Below, piece by piece: positions 37,948 through 46,103 of a stretch of 64,000 bases of DNA. Each line of letters begins with the position of its first letter. Within the stretch, counting starts at the first letter, position 1. The notes below the pieces were generated by a model. The model had not been told where the DNA came from, made no database searches, and saw only the letters and a program-made list of their open reading frames with translations. Origin of the DNA: G963667145 sp963676515 [NCBI: Candidatus Cloacimonadota bacterium] (GTDB taxonomy: Bacteria > Cloacimonadota > Cloacimonadia > G963667145); the NCBI GenBank assembly GCA_963676515.1, contig OY781061.1:248001-312000 (forward strand), given 5' to 3'. Both the position numbers and the translations under genes were made by a program.

Positions 37948-38919
37948 TTATTTCAAAAGTTTACTCTTCAAATCTTGGTCAATCTCTGCAATTTCACTTT
38001 TCAAAGCATTGATTTCCCCATAACACTCTTCTATATCAAAAGGCTTAGTCGGAGTAACTTTGACATAATTTCTTGAATCTAACGAGTGATTCTTTTCAGC
38101 AAATTTCTTTGGCGACACCACTTGTGAATAATCGATTACAAACTCTCTATCGTTGTAAATTTTCAGCAATTTCTCTTGCTTTATGATATTCTCCCTGTGA
38201 CTTCTTCCAGTTATAAATGAAGAACCATCTATGAAAAAAATATCCTCCGATGCTACTCCTTTTTGCAAAACAACAATTCTCATATCTCTGTCACTATTGG
38301 GAAAGTCTATCACTGTCTTTATCTCTTTTGCTATTTTGCTACAAAAATCCTCGTTCCTCAATGTCCAGCGGTCTAAATCTCCTCGCCCACAAAGTAACAA
38401 ATATCCATTAGGCTTTAGCAGAGAATATAGATAAGCTAAATAGTTGTAATCTCGATCATGACTTTCCCTACCAAAATATGGGTTAAACTCTTCGCACAAA
38501 ACAAGATCATAATCTGCTTTCCCAGTTATTTTCGCATTTTGTTTTTTGTGCACAATAGAGGCATCCAAATCGTTCAAAGCCAAATTCAGAAGACTTAGAT
38601 AATAATTATAAGGACTAAAAGTCTCTGCGTATAACTCACAATCTGTCTTCTTTTGCAAATCTACTAAAGTTTGCCCATCTCCACAATTCGCCACAAAAAT
38701 TTTCTGCTTATCCATAGGTAAGAGATCAATCAAAGTATTGCCCATCCTGTATGGCATCAGAGAAAATATTCTGTTCAATCTCGGGAAAATTTTCTCTTCC
38801 TTGATTTTCCCCACTATCTCCTTGTCCAAAATTCTCTCGGGAAAATCCTTGTCGATTTTCAACTCTTCCGGCAAAAACCTATTCAATCTTTCTATAAAAT
38901 CTTCTCCTGCTCTATACAT
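37948..38919 (-). CDS. Miniature HsdM-like (N6-adenine methylase-type) protein, altered motifs
   Basis: A 323-aa protein with the order of HsdM motifs but shorter than the usual 450-550 aa. Motif I region FVANCGDGQTLVDL (residues 75-88) stands for DPACGTGGFL. Then AETFSPYNYYLSLLNLAL matches the GQEINPxTYxLAKMNL stretch. DYDLVLCEEFNPYFGRE (137-152) replaces DVVLANPPFG, so NPPF reads NPYF with an inserted EE. LYSLLKPNGYLLLCGRGDL matches the LKPGGRLAVVLP block. DIEECYGEINALKSEIAEIDQDL at the end is the HsdM-type coiled coil. The N-terminal helical bundle is mostly missing. Catalysis is uncertain with the altered motif IV. It overlaps the HsdS-like gene by eight bases. There is no HsdR nearby. 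Confidence 0.62.
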   Translation of the reverse strand: MYRAGEDFIERLNRFLPEELKIDKDFPERILDKEIVGKIKEEKIFPRLNRIFSLMPYRMGNTLIDLLPMDKQKIFVANCGDGQTLVDLQKKTDCELYAETFSPYNYYLSLLNLALNDLDASIVHKKQNAKITGKADYDLVLCEEFNPYFGRESHDRDYNYLAYLYSLLKPNGYLLLCGRGDLDRWTLRNEDFCSKIAKEIKTVIDFPNSDRDMRIVVLQKGVASEDIFFIDGSSFITGRSHRENIIKQEKLLKIYNDREFVIDYSQVVSPKKFAEKNHSLDSRNYVKVTPTKPFDIEECYGEINALKSEIAEIDQDLKSKLLK

Positions 38920-39496
38920 TTTTTACCTCCTTGATATTTACATTCACTATGTTCTCTAGCAACTCTTGCTCTTTATTCAATAACTCCATCACTTTACTTA
39001 TTTTCCTCTTCTGGATAGTGTAGAGTTCCACCAATCTTTCTTGCTCTTTTTTATCGGGTAATTCTACCTCCAACTCTGACAAATCTTTGGCACTGATTCG
39101 CCTTATAACTCCCTTTCTCTCCATTTTCTGAAAACCAAAATTTTTCTTAGCTTGCTCCAAACATATCAGTAAAAACTCTGGCACTACTTTTTCTTGGTTC
39201 GCTCTCAACCTAAAAATCAAAGAAGAAATTGCCAAAGACTCATCCGTCTCTATCAAAAAGGAATTGTATTGCAAAGTGGACATCATAACTATGTCATTCC
39301 TTTGGCTAATCACTAATTGCTGGAATTTTCCCCTTTCTACTTCAACAACATCACAACTCTCCAAATCCAAATTTTCTTGATTAAGTTGAGATTGTTTCAA
39401 AATTTTTAGTCTTTCTCCACATTCTCCTTTTTCTTCAATTCTTCTCAAAATATTTCCTACTCTGATTTCGCAAATATCCGCTAATTTTGTTTTCAT
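38912..39496 (-). CDS. Half-size HsdS-like specificity protein
   Basis: A 194-aa protein that carries one target-recognition domain plus one helix pair, half of a normal HsdS. Start at 39496 behind AAGGGAG. The N-terminal LADICEIRVGNILRRIEEKG is the TRD opening. The C-terminal RRISAKDLSELEVELPDKKEQERLVELY is the conserved end of a TRD, followed by a 35-residue helix. The gene at 39661-40230 is a paralogue with the same landmarks. Half-size HsdS proteins dimerise so two copies recognise a symmetric or mixed bipartite site. It is the first gene of the operon and overlaps the HsdM-like gene by eight bases. Confidence 0.7.
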   Translation of the reverse strand: MKTKLADICEIRVGNILRRIEEKGECGERLKILKQSQLNQENLDLESCDVVEVERGKFQQLVISQRNDIVMMSTLQYNSFLIETDESLAISSLIFRLRANQEKVVPEFLLICLEQAKKNFGFQKMERKGVIRRISAKDLSELEVELPDKKEQERLVELYTIQKRKISKVMELLNKEQELLENIVNVNIKEVKNV

Positions 39497-39515
39497 AATT
39501 ACTCCCTTATTATTT

Positions 39516-39540
39516 TTTGTTATTTCAAGCAAATAACAAA
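39516..39540. promoter_or_regulatory. Operator-like palindrome 1 of the HsdS/HsdM-like operon
   Basis: Perfect 10-bp arms TTTGTTATTT and AAATAACAAA with a 5-base spacer, 20 bases upstream of the HsdS-like ATG. Its core GTTATTT-N5-AAATAAC is shared with palindrome 2 at 39563-39585, whose centre is 46 bases away. Confidence 0.75.
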
Positions 39541-39562
39541 AGAAAAGCCCGTCAACTCTTTT

Positions 39563-39585
39563 CTGTTATTTTTGTCAAATAACAG
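39563..39585. promoter_or_regulatory. Operator-like palindrome 2 of the HsdS/HsdM-like operon
   Basis: Perfect 9-bp arms CTGTTATTT and AAATAACAG with a 5-base spacer. On the minus strand it contains TTGACA, a possible -35 box, and another TTGACG lies between the two palindromes. A protein binding here would block the promoter. No -10 is obvious. Confidence 0.72.
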
Positions 39586-39606
39586 AATGGCTAAATTATT
39601 CCCAAT

Positions 39607-39650
39607 AAAAAAAGCTCCCCACTTTAAAAAGGTAAGAAGCTCATTTTTAA
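39607..39650 (-). terminator. Terminator after the valS-HsdS transcript
   Basis: On the minus strand AGCTTCTTACCTTT pairs with AAAGTGGGGAGCT (with several G-T pairs), followed by a run of seven T. It lies 11-54 bases after the second HsdS-like gene and before the palindromes, so it isolates the next operon. Confidence 0.65.
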
Positions 39651-39660
39651 TAAAGTTATA

Positions 39661-40230
39661 TTATCCGTTCGTTATAATATAGTCCAAAACACTTTCCTCT
39701 TTTTTAATCAACAATTTTAATTTAGCAATCTTTTCTTTTTGCAATGAAACTAATTCCAAAATTTTCCTTTGACTCTCCAAACTTGGCAAGTCAATCTCTA
39801 TTTTATACAAATCATTTTTGGTAATTCTTGAGATATAGTTACCACGCTTACAATTCAAAAGTTTTTGCTGAATTTCTTTACCTTGTAAAAGAATTTGCAA
39901 AAATTCAGGAAATACAACTGTTTTATCACAATCTATCAAATAAAGTTGAGAAGGTACTAACAAAGGATTTTCGTCGATAATTAAAGAGGACAAAAATGGC
40001 TGAATACTCTTGATAACGATTTGATTTGGTTTGGTGGTCACAAGATTATCAACCTTGGAAGTATCAACCACAATCTCACGCAAATAGTCAGAATTGATTC
40101 CCTCTTGCTCAACACTCTTTAGACTGAGACATTTAATGGGAGTTCCATTCCCTTCAGCCTCAAATCTTCTGAGAATAACACCAGAACTTATGGAGCAAAT
40201 ATCGGATAATTCCCTTTTCATAAAATACAA
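39661..40230 (-). CDS. Second half-size HsdS-like protein, behind valS
   Basis: A 189-aa paralogue of the protein at 38912-39496. It opens KRELSDICSISSGVILRRFEAEG, close to the ADICEIRVGNILRRIEEKG of the other. It ends YISRITKNDLYKIEIDLPSLESQRKILELVSLQKEKI plus a Lys/Leu helix. The middle (LKSVEQEGINSDYLREIVVDT and KPNQIVIKSIQPFLSSLI) differs, so its target should differ. The start is uncertain: TTG at 40230 has GGAG ten bases upstream, and ATG at 40221 has none nearby. It begins 7-16 bases after the valS stop and must be read from the valS transcript, unlike its partner. Confidence 0.68.
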   Translation of the reverse strand: MYFMKRELSDICSISSGVILRRFEAEGNGTPIKCLSLKSVEQEGINSDYLREIVVDTSKVDNLVTTKPNQIVIKSIQPFLSSLIIDENPLLVPSQLYLIDCDKTVVFPEFLQILLQGKEIQQKLLNCKRGNYISRITKNDLYKIEIDLPSLESQRKILELVSLQKEKIAKLKLLIKKEESVLDYIITNG

Positions 40231-40237
40231 TAAAATT

Positions 40238-42871
40238 TTACTCCAACCCTTGCAAGAGCTCTTCGACCTTGTCCATTTTTCCTTTTACCTCGTCGTATTT
40301 CCCTTTCTCTTTTTCGACGATCGCAGCAGGAGCGGAAGAGGTAAACTTTTGATTGCTGAGCTTGCCAGAAATCACTTTGAACTCTTTTTCCAGTTTCTGC
40401 AACTGCTTTTTCAGCTTGCCTTTCTCTGCATCCATATCTATCATCCCGCTCAAGGGCATAAATATTTCCAGATTACCCACAACACCAGCTATCGACTGAC
40501 TCGGCTTTTCTATCTCCACACCCACTTGCGGTGCTTGGCAGTTAGCTAGGGCAATAAGGTAACTGCTATAATTTGCAAACAGTTCCAGATGCTTTGCCTG
40601 TGGAACTTTTATCAGAATCTCCACCTGCTTGGCAGGAGACAATCCAACTTGCTTTTTGAGGTTACGAATAGTGGTGATCGTAGACTGAATGAGGCTCATC
40701 TCATCGATTATTTTCTCATCTGTCTGACTCTCAACGAATTTTGGAAACTCAGAAATCGTGATAGACTCTTCTAAATTAGGGAAATACTCTTTAATCTTGG
40801 CAAAAATTTCTTCGGTGATGAACGGCATAATCGGGTGCAGAAGTCGCATCGATTTTTGCATAATGTCCAAAAGCACGAACTGTGCGGTGTTTTTCCGCTT
40901 GTCATCATCACCATACATCCGCTCTTTGGAAAGCTCCAGATACCACGAGCAAAACTCTTTCCAAATGAAATCTATCAGCCCTGCGGCAACATCATTGAAT
41001 CTCAGTTTTTGGTAATTATCTTCGATTTGCTCTACCACCTGATTGAACCTAGCGTAAATCCACTTGTCAGCTAATTCCAAGAGCAAATTATCGCCATCTG
41101 GTGCAGATTCTATCTCTTGCAAAATATAGCGAGTGGCGTTCCAAAGTTTATTGGTAAAGTTGCGACCTGTTTCCAAAATCTTGTCGGAATAGTAGCTATC
41201 CTCACCTTTGGGAGTGTGATAGATGATGGCAAAACGCAAAGCGTCCGCTCCCACTTGTTTTATCAAATCCAGCGGATTGGGAGAGTTGCCCAAAGATTTG
41301 CTCATCTTCCTGCCCTGCTCGTCGCGTACTATTCCGTGGAGTAGCACCGTGTCAAAAGGGATGGTATTCTTGAATTCCAAGGTGGTCATTATCATTCTGG
41401 CGACCCACAAATAAATGATTTCTGGTGCTGTTATCAGAACATTGGTCGGCAAAAAATATTGCAAATCTTCTGTCTCTTGCGGCCAACCTAAGGTGGAAAA
41501 AGGCCATAAAGCTGACGAGAACCAAGTGTCTAACACATCTTCATCTTGCTTAAAATTTTCGCAACCGCATTCGGGACAACTTTTGGGTGTTGACTTTGCC
41601 ACGACTATCTTGCCGCAACCTTGGCAATAGTACGCTGGAATCCTGTGTCCCCACCATATTTGTCTGGAAATGCACCAATCGCGGACATTTTCCATCCAAT
41701 GCAAATAAACTTTGGTCCATCTGGATGGCTGGAACTCTATCTCTCCGTTCTTAACTTTTTCGATAGCTGGAGCTGCCAAGGGCTTCATATCTACAAACCA
41801 TTGGTCGGACAAAAAAGGCTCGATGGTCGTATCACAGCGATAGCATTTGCCCACAGTGTGCGGGTAATCTTCAATCTTGCCCAGCACGCCTTCCTGTGCA
41901 AGCATCGCCAGCACCTTGTCTCTGGCGGCTTCCCTACTGAGCCCTGCAAACTCTGTGCCCGCATCTTTGCTCATATTGCCGTGCTCATCTATAATGCTGA
42001 TGGTTTCCAGATTGTGCCTTTGTCCTATCTCGAAGTCGTTCGGATCGTGAGCGGGTGTGATCTTCAGACAGCCAGTGCCGAAAGAAATATCGACATAGTC
42101 GTCTGCTATCACGGGTATCTCTTTGTGCACGATAGGTAACACTACTTTCTTGCCTATCAAGTGCTTATAGCGTTCATCGCTCGGATTTACAGCCACTGCT
42201 GTGTCCGCCATCATCGTCTCGGGTCTGGTGGTAGCTATAGTCACATTGCCACTGCCGTCTGCCAGCGGATAGTGGATCTCGTAAAGTTTGCCTGACTCTT
42301 CATGATGCTCGACTTCGTCGTTCGCCAAGGCGGTAGTACATCTCGGACACCAGTTGATTATCCTTTTGCCTTTGTAGATCAAGCCCTTTTCGTATAGGCG
42401 AATAAAAACCTCTTTGACCGCTTGTGAGAGCCCCTCGTCCATCGTAAACCGCAGTCTCGACCAATCACAAGAGCAACCAAGTTGTTTGAGCTGCTCTAGG
42501 ATAATCCCACCCTTGTCCTCTTTCCACTGCCAGATCCTCTCTATGAGCTGCTCTCTGCCCAAATCGAAGCGAGTCTTGCCCTCTTTGGCTAGCTCTTTCT
42601 CCACCATATTCTGCGTAGCTATCCCCGCATGGTCGGTGCCGGGTACCCACAGGGCATTGAACCCTTTCATCCTCTTGTAACGCACCAATATGTCTTGTAG
42701 GGTATTATTGAGCACATGACCCATATGCAATACCCCTGTCACATTCGGAGGCGGTATGAGCACCGTAAAGGACTCTTTGGTGTCATAAGGCTTTGGTGAA
42801 AAGTATCCCTTATCTTGCCAAACTTGATACCACTTTTTCTCTATATCTTGGGGATTATAAGATTTTTGCAT
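40238..42871 (-). CDS. valS: Valyl-tRNA synthetase
   Basis: ValS charges tRNA-Val and edits threonyl-tRNA-Val. The 877-aa enzyme shows the class I motif PNVTGVLHMGHVLNNTLQD (HMGH), the editing CP1 domain (TTRPETMMADTAVAVNP), and a zinc-ribbon insertion YYCQGCGKIVVAKSTPKSCPECGC. The second signature GRKMSKSLGNSPNPLDL follows. The C-terminal coiled coil arm is MDAEKGKLKKQLQKLEKEFKVI. All domains are complete. The gene is followed within 20 bases by the second HsdS-like gene, which marks the border of the accessory island. Confidence 0.97.
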   Translation of the reverse strand: MQKSYNPQDIEKKWYQVWQDKGYFSPKPYDTKESFTVLIPPPNVTGVLHMGHVLNNTLQDILVRYKRMKGFNALWVPGTDHAGIATQNMVEKELAKEGKTRFDLGREQLIERIWQWKEDKGGIILEQLKQLGCSCDWSRLRFTMDEGLSQAVKEVFIRLYEKGLIYKGKRIINWCPRCTTALANDEVEHHEESGKLYEIHYPLADGSGNVTIATTRPETMMADTAVAVNPSDERYKHLIGKKVVLPIVHKEIPVIADDYVDISFGTGCLKITPAHDPNDFEIGQRHNLETISIIDEHGNMSKDAGTEFAGLSREAARDKVLAMLAQEGVLGKIEDYPHTVGKCYRCDTTIEPFLSDQWFVDMKPLAAPAIEKVKNGEIEFQPSRWTKVYLHWMENVRDWCISRQIWWGHRIPAYYCQGCGKIVVAKSTPKSCPECGCENFKQDEDVLDTWFSSALWPFSTLGWPQETEDLQYFLPTNVLITAPEIIYLWVARMIMTTLEFKNTIPFDTVLLHGIVRDEQGRKMSKSLGNSPNPLDLIKQVGADALRFAIIYHTPKGEDSYYSDKILETGRNFTNKLWNATRYILQEIESAPDGDNLLLELADKWIYARFNQVVEQIEDNYQKLRFNDVAAGLIDFIWKEFCSWYLELSKERMYGDDDKRKNTAQFVLLDIMQKSMRLLHPIMPFITEEIFAKIKEYFPNLEESITISEFPKFVESQTDEKIIDEMSLIQSTITTIRNLKKQVGLSPAKQVEILIKVPQAKHLELFANYSSYLIALANCQAPQVGVEIEKPSQSIAGVVGNLEIFMPLSGMIDMDAEKGKLKKQLQKLEKEFKVISGKLSNQKFTSSAPAAIVEKEKGKYDEVKGKMDKVEELLQGLE

Positions 42872-42885
42872 TGCTTATTCCTTTC

Positions 42886-45210
42886 TTACTGACTTTGTTG
42901 TAGCTTGCTCACATATTCAGCAAATTTCTTTTTCTGCAGCGTGTAAGCTTTTTTATGTTCACCCTCGGCAACTTGGACAGCCACATCTATCATCTTCGCA
43001 GCCAAGACTGTGTTCGAGGTTTGTGTCGCCAATCTAATGTGAGCGTTATAGTAGGTGTTTGCCACAAAATTACTCATCCGAGCAACATCAGAATCTTTGA
43101 AATAAGAAGTGTCAGCGAAACTTTTGTAAACGCAAACATTGAGCAAATTGTAAATAGTCCGCTCTAATCCCAACTGCTCGCTGGGCTCTACGACTATTCT
43201 TTGCACAAAACCCTCTTCTTGCCAATGTTCACTGAAAAGCATATCTTTAGACGAGGTAGAAGCAAAATAGATGGGTCGTTTGCCAAAATTGTTCTTAATA
43301 ATCTGCAAAATAGCCAAATCGCGAACATACATCACTTTGCCTTTTGCCAATTTAGTCGAGAGAAGCACCTTCCCCGTCTGGTCGTCATACAGTCTAAAAG
43401 TGCGATCCTTTTGAACATAAAACGGTCTGAGCCTCTCTATCTCGGCATCACTCCAGCCGAAGATGACCCCATTTTTATCCCTAATCTGGCGAATATACCA
43501 AGGAATGTTTATCAAGCTAAGGTTGACGATGGCAATATCTGGGCGGATGCCTTTTCGCTGTGCCTCTCGCAAATCTTTAGCTCTTGCCATCCGCTTTTGC
43601 ACTGTCGCATCAGGCGAAATGTCTGTAGCTGGTTGCACGACCTCGTATTCTTTGCCGTAAGGGTCATAACTAGCTTGGGCGTACCACAAGGGGAATGTAT
43701 CGTTGTCACCATTGGTAAATAAAATAGCGTTCTCCTGACAAGAGTTCAAGAAATTAGATGCGTACTCCATCGCTGTAAAGTTGGTGCGTCTATTGTGAAT
43801 ATAATACATAGAAGTGAAATTTAGAAGAGGAAAAATAAAAATCAAGACTAAAGCTAGTCGCCCTAAAACTTTTTTAGGTTTCAAAAGATACGCCAACCAA
43901 GCTAAACCCATCGCCATCCAAATCGACCACATATTAAAAGCGGAGGCGAAAAAATACTCCCTGTTTCTTACTTCGTGGTCGGTCAAGTTCATCACTACCA
44001 CCATCGCCACAGATGTCATAAACATAAAAGAGGCGAAATACCAAAAAGATCTTTTACTCTTTTTGAACTGAAAGACGGCTCCAGCCACACCAGACAAAAG
44101 GATGAAAGAGTGCACCAAAAAGCCAACAAATCCCTTAGAAAGCCCCAGTAACTGGCTAAAGTAAGGAATATGAAAAAATTGTTGCCCAAAATAACGCAAG
44201 AAATGAAAATTTATCTGATAAGAAATCGGGGCGTTTCTACTCATAAAGTTCGAGCCACCGTACTGTTTCCGCAAAAGGAAATCGACAAAAGAGCTCCAAG
44301 TAGAAGGGTTAGACTCGTTAATGTACGGCGTTTGCCCTGCACGAATTATAAGAAGCAAATGACAAGAGAAGCCTAAAAAAACAAACAAAGCTCCCAATAG
44401 CCAAACTCTTTTTTGTACGCTATCTTTCAAAAAATAGTACAATAAAGAAAAAGCTGCCACCGCAAAAAGAATTTTGGATAGACTGCTGATACCTAAAGCA
44501 TTGCCGATGGGATAACCCAAAAGCAAGATGCCTAGCAGAGCAAATCCATAAACTCCAACTTTTATCCAAAAATTATTATCACTAAAGTGAGGTTGAACCT
44601 TGGGATAAAGAACGATAAACAAGATAGCTGGCACCATCTGCAAGACGGTCTGATGAAAACTGAAGCCGATAAAAAGCAAATAAACGATGAGCAAAAGCAT
44701 ATTTTGCCACGCCAGATCGGACACTTTTTCACGCCAAATCAAAACAAGCCAAATACATAAATCCGCAAAAGCTAAAGCTCCAGCATAGACTTCCGCCTCG
44801 ATAGCGTTATTCCAAATAGAGTTAGAAAAAGCGGAAAAAAGTGCGGCTATCGCCCCTATGGCGTAAATATAAGGGATGTCATCTTTTTGGGTAAACATCA
44901 GTTTACCGAGCTTCACGGCGATAAGATAAGTAAAAAGAATCGCCAAGGAAGACATCACGCCAGAGTAGAGGTTAATCAAGACAGCGTCCGTCACAAGACC
45001 AAAAGTTACAACTTCTAAAAATTTCCCCAACAAGACATAAAAGGGGTTTCCTGGAGGATGTGGCACTCCCAAAAATGTGCAGCCAGGAATGAACTCCCCG
45101 CAATCCCAAAAGTTCACTGTGCTACTTTGGCAATAGTAATAAACCGCCAAAACACCCACAAAAATAGCCGTAGCTACCAAATAATGCGTTTTTTTGTTAA
45201 TTCTTATCAT
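42886..45210 (-). CDS. DUF2723 multi-membrane protein (GT-C-like)
   Basis: A 774-aa integral membrane protein with about 11-13 hydrophobic segments in the first 470 residues and a soluble C-terminal part. The N-terminal WDCGEFIPGCTFLGVPHPPGNPFYVLLG is the DUF2723 signature, with the acidic DCGEF and the HPPGNP loop resembling GT-C enzyme first loops. The middle has HEVRNREYFFASAFNMW, and the C-terminal half NAILFTNGDNDTFPLWYAQ and LRPFYVQKDR. The family is common in Bacteroidota and related phyla and may transfer sugars from lipid carriers to proteins or glycans at the outer face of the membrane. Its substrate is unknown. 14 bases separate it from valS. Confidence 0.88.
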   Translation of the reverse strand: MIRINKKTHYLVATAIFVGVLAVYYYCQSSTVNFWDCGEFIPGCTFLGVPHPPGNPFYVLLGKFLEVVTFGLVTDAVLINLYSGVMSSLAILFTYLIAVKLGKLMFTQKDDIPYIYAIGAIAALFSAFSNSIWNNAIEAEVYAGALAFADLCIWLVLIWREKVSDLAWQNMLLLIVYLLFIGFSFHQTVLQMVPAILFIVLYPKVQPHFSDNNFWIKVGVYGFALLGILLLGYPIGNALGISSLSKILFAVAAFSLLYYFLKDSVQKRVWLLGALFVFLGFSCHLLLIIRAGQTPYINESNPSTWSSFVDFLLRKQYGGSNFMSRNAPISYQINFHFLRYFGQQFFHIPYFSQLLGLSKGFVGFLVHSFILLSGVAGAVFQFKKSKRSFWYFASFMFMTSVAMVVVMNLTDHEVRNREYFFASAFNMWSIWMAMGLAWLAYLLKPKKVLGRLALVLIFIFPLLNFTSMYYIHNRRTNFTAMEYASNFLNSCQENAILFTNGDNDTFPLWYAQASYDPYGKEYEVVQPATDISPDATVQKRMARAKDLREAQRKGIRPDIAIVNLSLINIPWYIRQIRDKNGVIFGWSDAEIERLRPFYVQKDRTFRLYDDQTGKVLLSTKLAKGKVMYVRDLAILQIIKNNFGKRPIYFASTSSKDMLFSEHWQEEGFVQRIVVEPSEQLGLERTIYNLLNVCVYKSFADTSYFKDSDVARMSNFVANTYYNAHIRLATQTSNTVLAAKMIDVAVQVAEGEHKKAYTLQKKKFAEYVSKLQQSQ

Positions 45211-45396
45211 CTCTACCTCAAAATTATCAAATATTTTTGGTAAAGAACGAAACAGGGCGATTTTTGTCCATAAAAAATTTAGGAAACCGCAAGAACCAAA
45301 CTTTAAGAAAGAAGTTGCTCGCGTAATCTTAGTAAAATCTTCTCAGAATCGATATAAGGACAAGCAGCTTGGGCAACTTCTGCTCGGGAAATATGT
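45211..45396. other. Spacer with an open frame continuing the FeoC-like gene in another phase
   Basis: No complete gene. On the minus strand a frame shifted relative to feoC stays open from about 45485 to 45303. It reads FKHISRAEVAQAACPYIDSEKILLRLREQLLS after the FeoC stop, and that text looks protein-like. Either a frameshifted C-terminal extension or chance. Confidence 0.3.
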
Positions 45397-45645
45397 TTAA
45401 ACTTTTGGACTATTTTTCTTTTCACACAGTTTATAAAAAATCGTTTTATCTTTATCACAACCCATACAGCCACTGCACTGGGCACTGCAACTGAAGCTGG
45501 TATCGATTTTCTCCAAATATTTTTTTCGCTCTAGCTGTTTTAGGGGCAAAAGCAAAGTTTTGGCATCTTTTTTTAGGATTACGGCCAAATCGAATAAAGA
45601 GACAACTCTTTGTTTTTCTAACACCTTTTTTATCTCAGTAATCAT
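45397..45645 (-). CDS. feoC: FeoC-like winged helix with Cys cluster
   Basis: An 82-aa protein, start at 45645 behind GAGGAA. Residues about 1-48 form a small winged helix (ITEIKKVLEKQRVVSLFDLAV, LPLKQLERKKYLEKI) as in FeoC. Residues 50-64 carry CSAQCSGCMGCDKD, a C-x3-C-x2-C-x2-C cluster, similar to the FeoC Fe-S motif in spirit and spacing. FeoC regulates or stabilises FeoB and may sense oxygen or iron through its cluster. It is the last gene of the feo operon, 75 bases after FeoA2. A frame continuing past its stop may be a lost extension. Confidence 0.72.
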   Translation of the reverse strand: MITEIKKVLEKQRVVSLFDLAVILKKDAKTLLLPLKQLERKKYLEKIDTSFSCSAQCSGCMGCDKDKTIFYKLCEKKNSPKV

Positions 45646-45720
45646 AAATTCCTCATCTTTATTTAAAGAAAGCAAATCAAAACTTTACCTTTTGTAAAAA
45701 ATTATCCTTAATTCTAACTT

Positions 45721-46074
45721 TTAGCGGACGATTATAGATTTGGCTGTTTTAGTGGGGATAATCAAACGAGACTCGCCCACACAGACCACCAGCTTGTCTT
45801 GACCAGCATCATTTTTGCTCATCATTACTACCTGACCGCAAAACAAACCCATCGCGATTGTTTGCTCATCTGGGTTCACCACAACTCTAGCCCGTTTGCC
45901 TTCTGGCAGTTCTGTCAACGGAAAACGGCCCAGCGATTGTAAAGCCTCACATCTTTTTAGTCGCTCTTGTCTACTTAACCCGTGACCACAATCTGTCCCA
46001 ATATTGTGCCAAAATCTATGCTCTCTGCCATTGCCTGACCAGCTACCATCTCCTTTGCCATGTGGAAATCTCAT
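45721..46074 (-). CDS. feoA: FeoA-type SH3 protein with Gly/His/Trp-rich N-terminus
   Basis: A 117-aa protein. The start at 46074 is chosen for the AGGAGGAAT ribosome site; the frame extends 11 codons upstream without one. Residues 52-116 are a FeoA domain (PLTELPEGKRARVVVN, IAMGLFCGQVVMMSKND, and the closing RLIIPTKTAKSIIV). The N-terminal 45 residues are unusual: RFPHGKGDGSWSGNGREHRFW followed by TDCGHGLSRQERLKRC, rich in His, Gly, Trp and two Cys. Such text could bind metal. It starts 29 bases after feoB. It is a second FeoA in the operon besides the one fused to Fur. Confidence 0.75.
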   Translation of the reverse strand: MRFPHGKGDGSWSGNGREHRFWHNIGTDCGHGLSRQERLKRCEALQSLGRFPLTELPEGKRARVVVNPDEQTIAMGLFCGQVVMMSKNDAGQDKLVVCVGESRLIIPTKTAKSIIVR

Positions 46075-46103
46075 TATTCCTCCTAGAATAAAACTATCTA
46101 ATA

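Noticed and set aside
45058-45243. Plus-strand frame at the start of the DUF2723 gene
   Set aside because: It is a shadow of the DUF2723 N-terminal coding region and has no family features.
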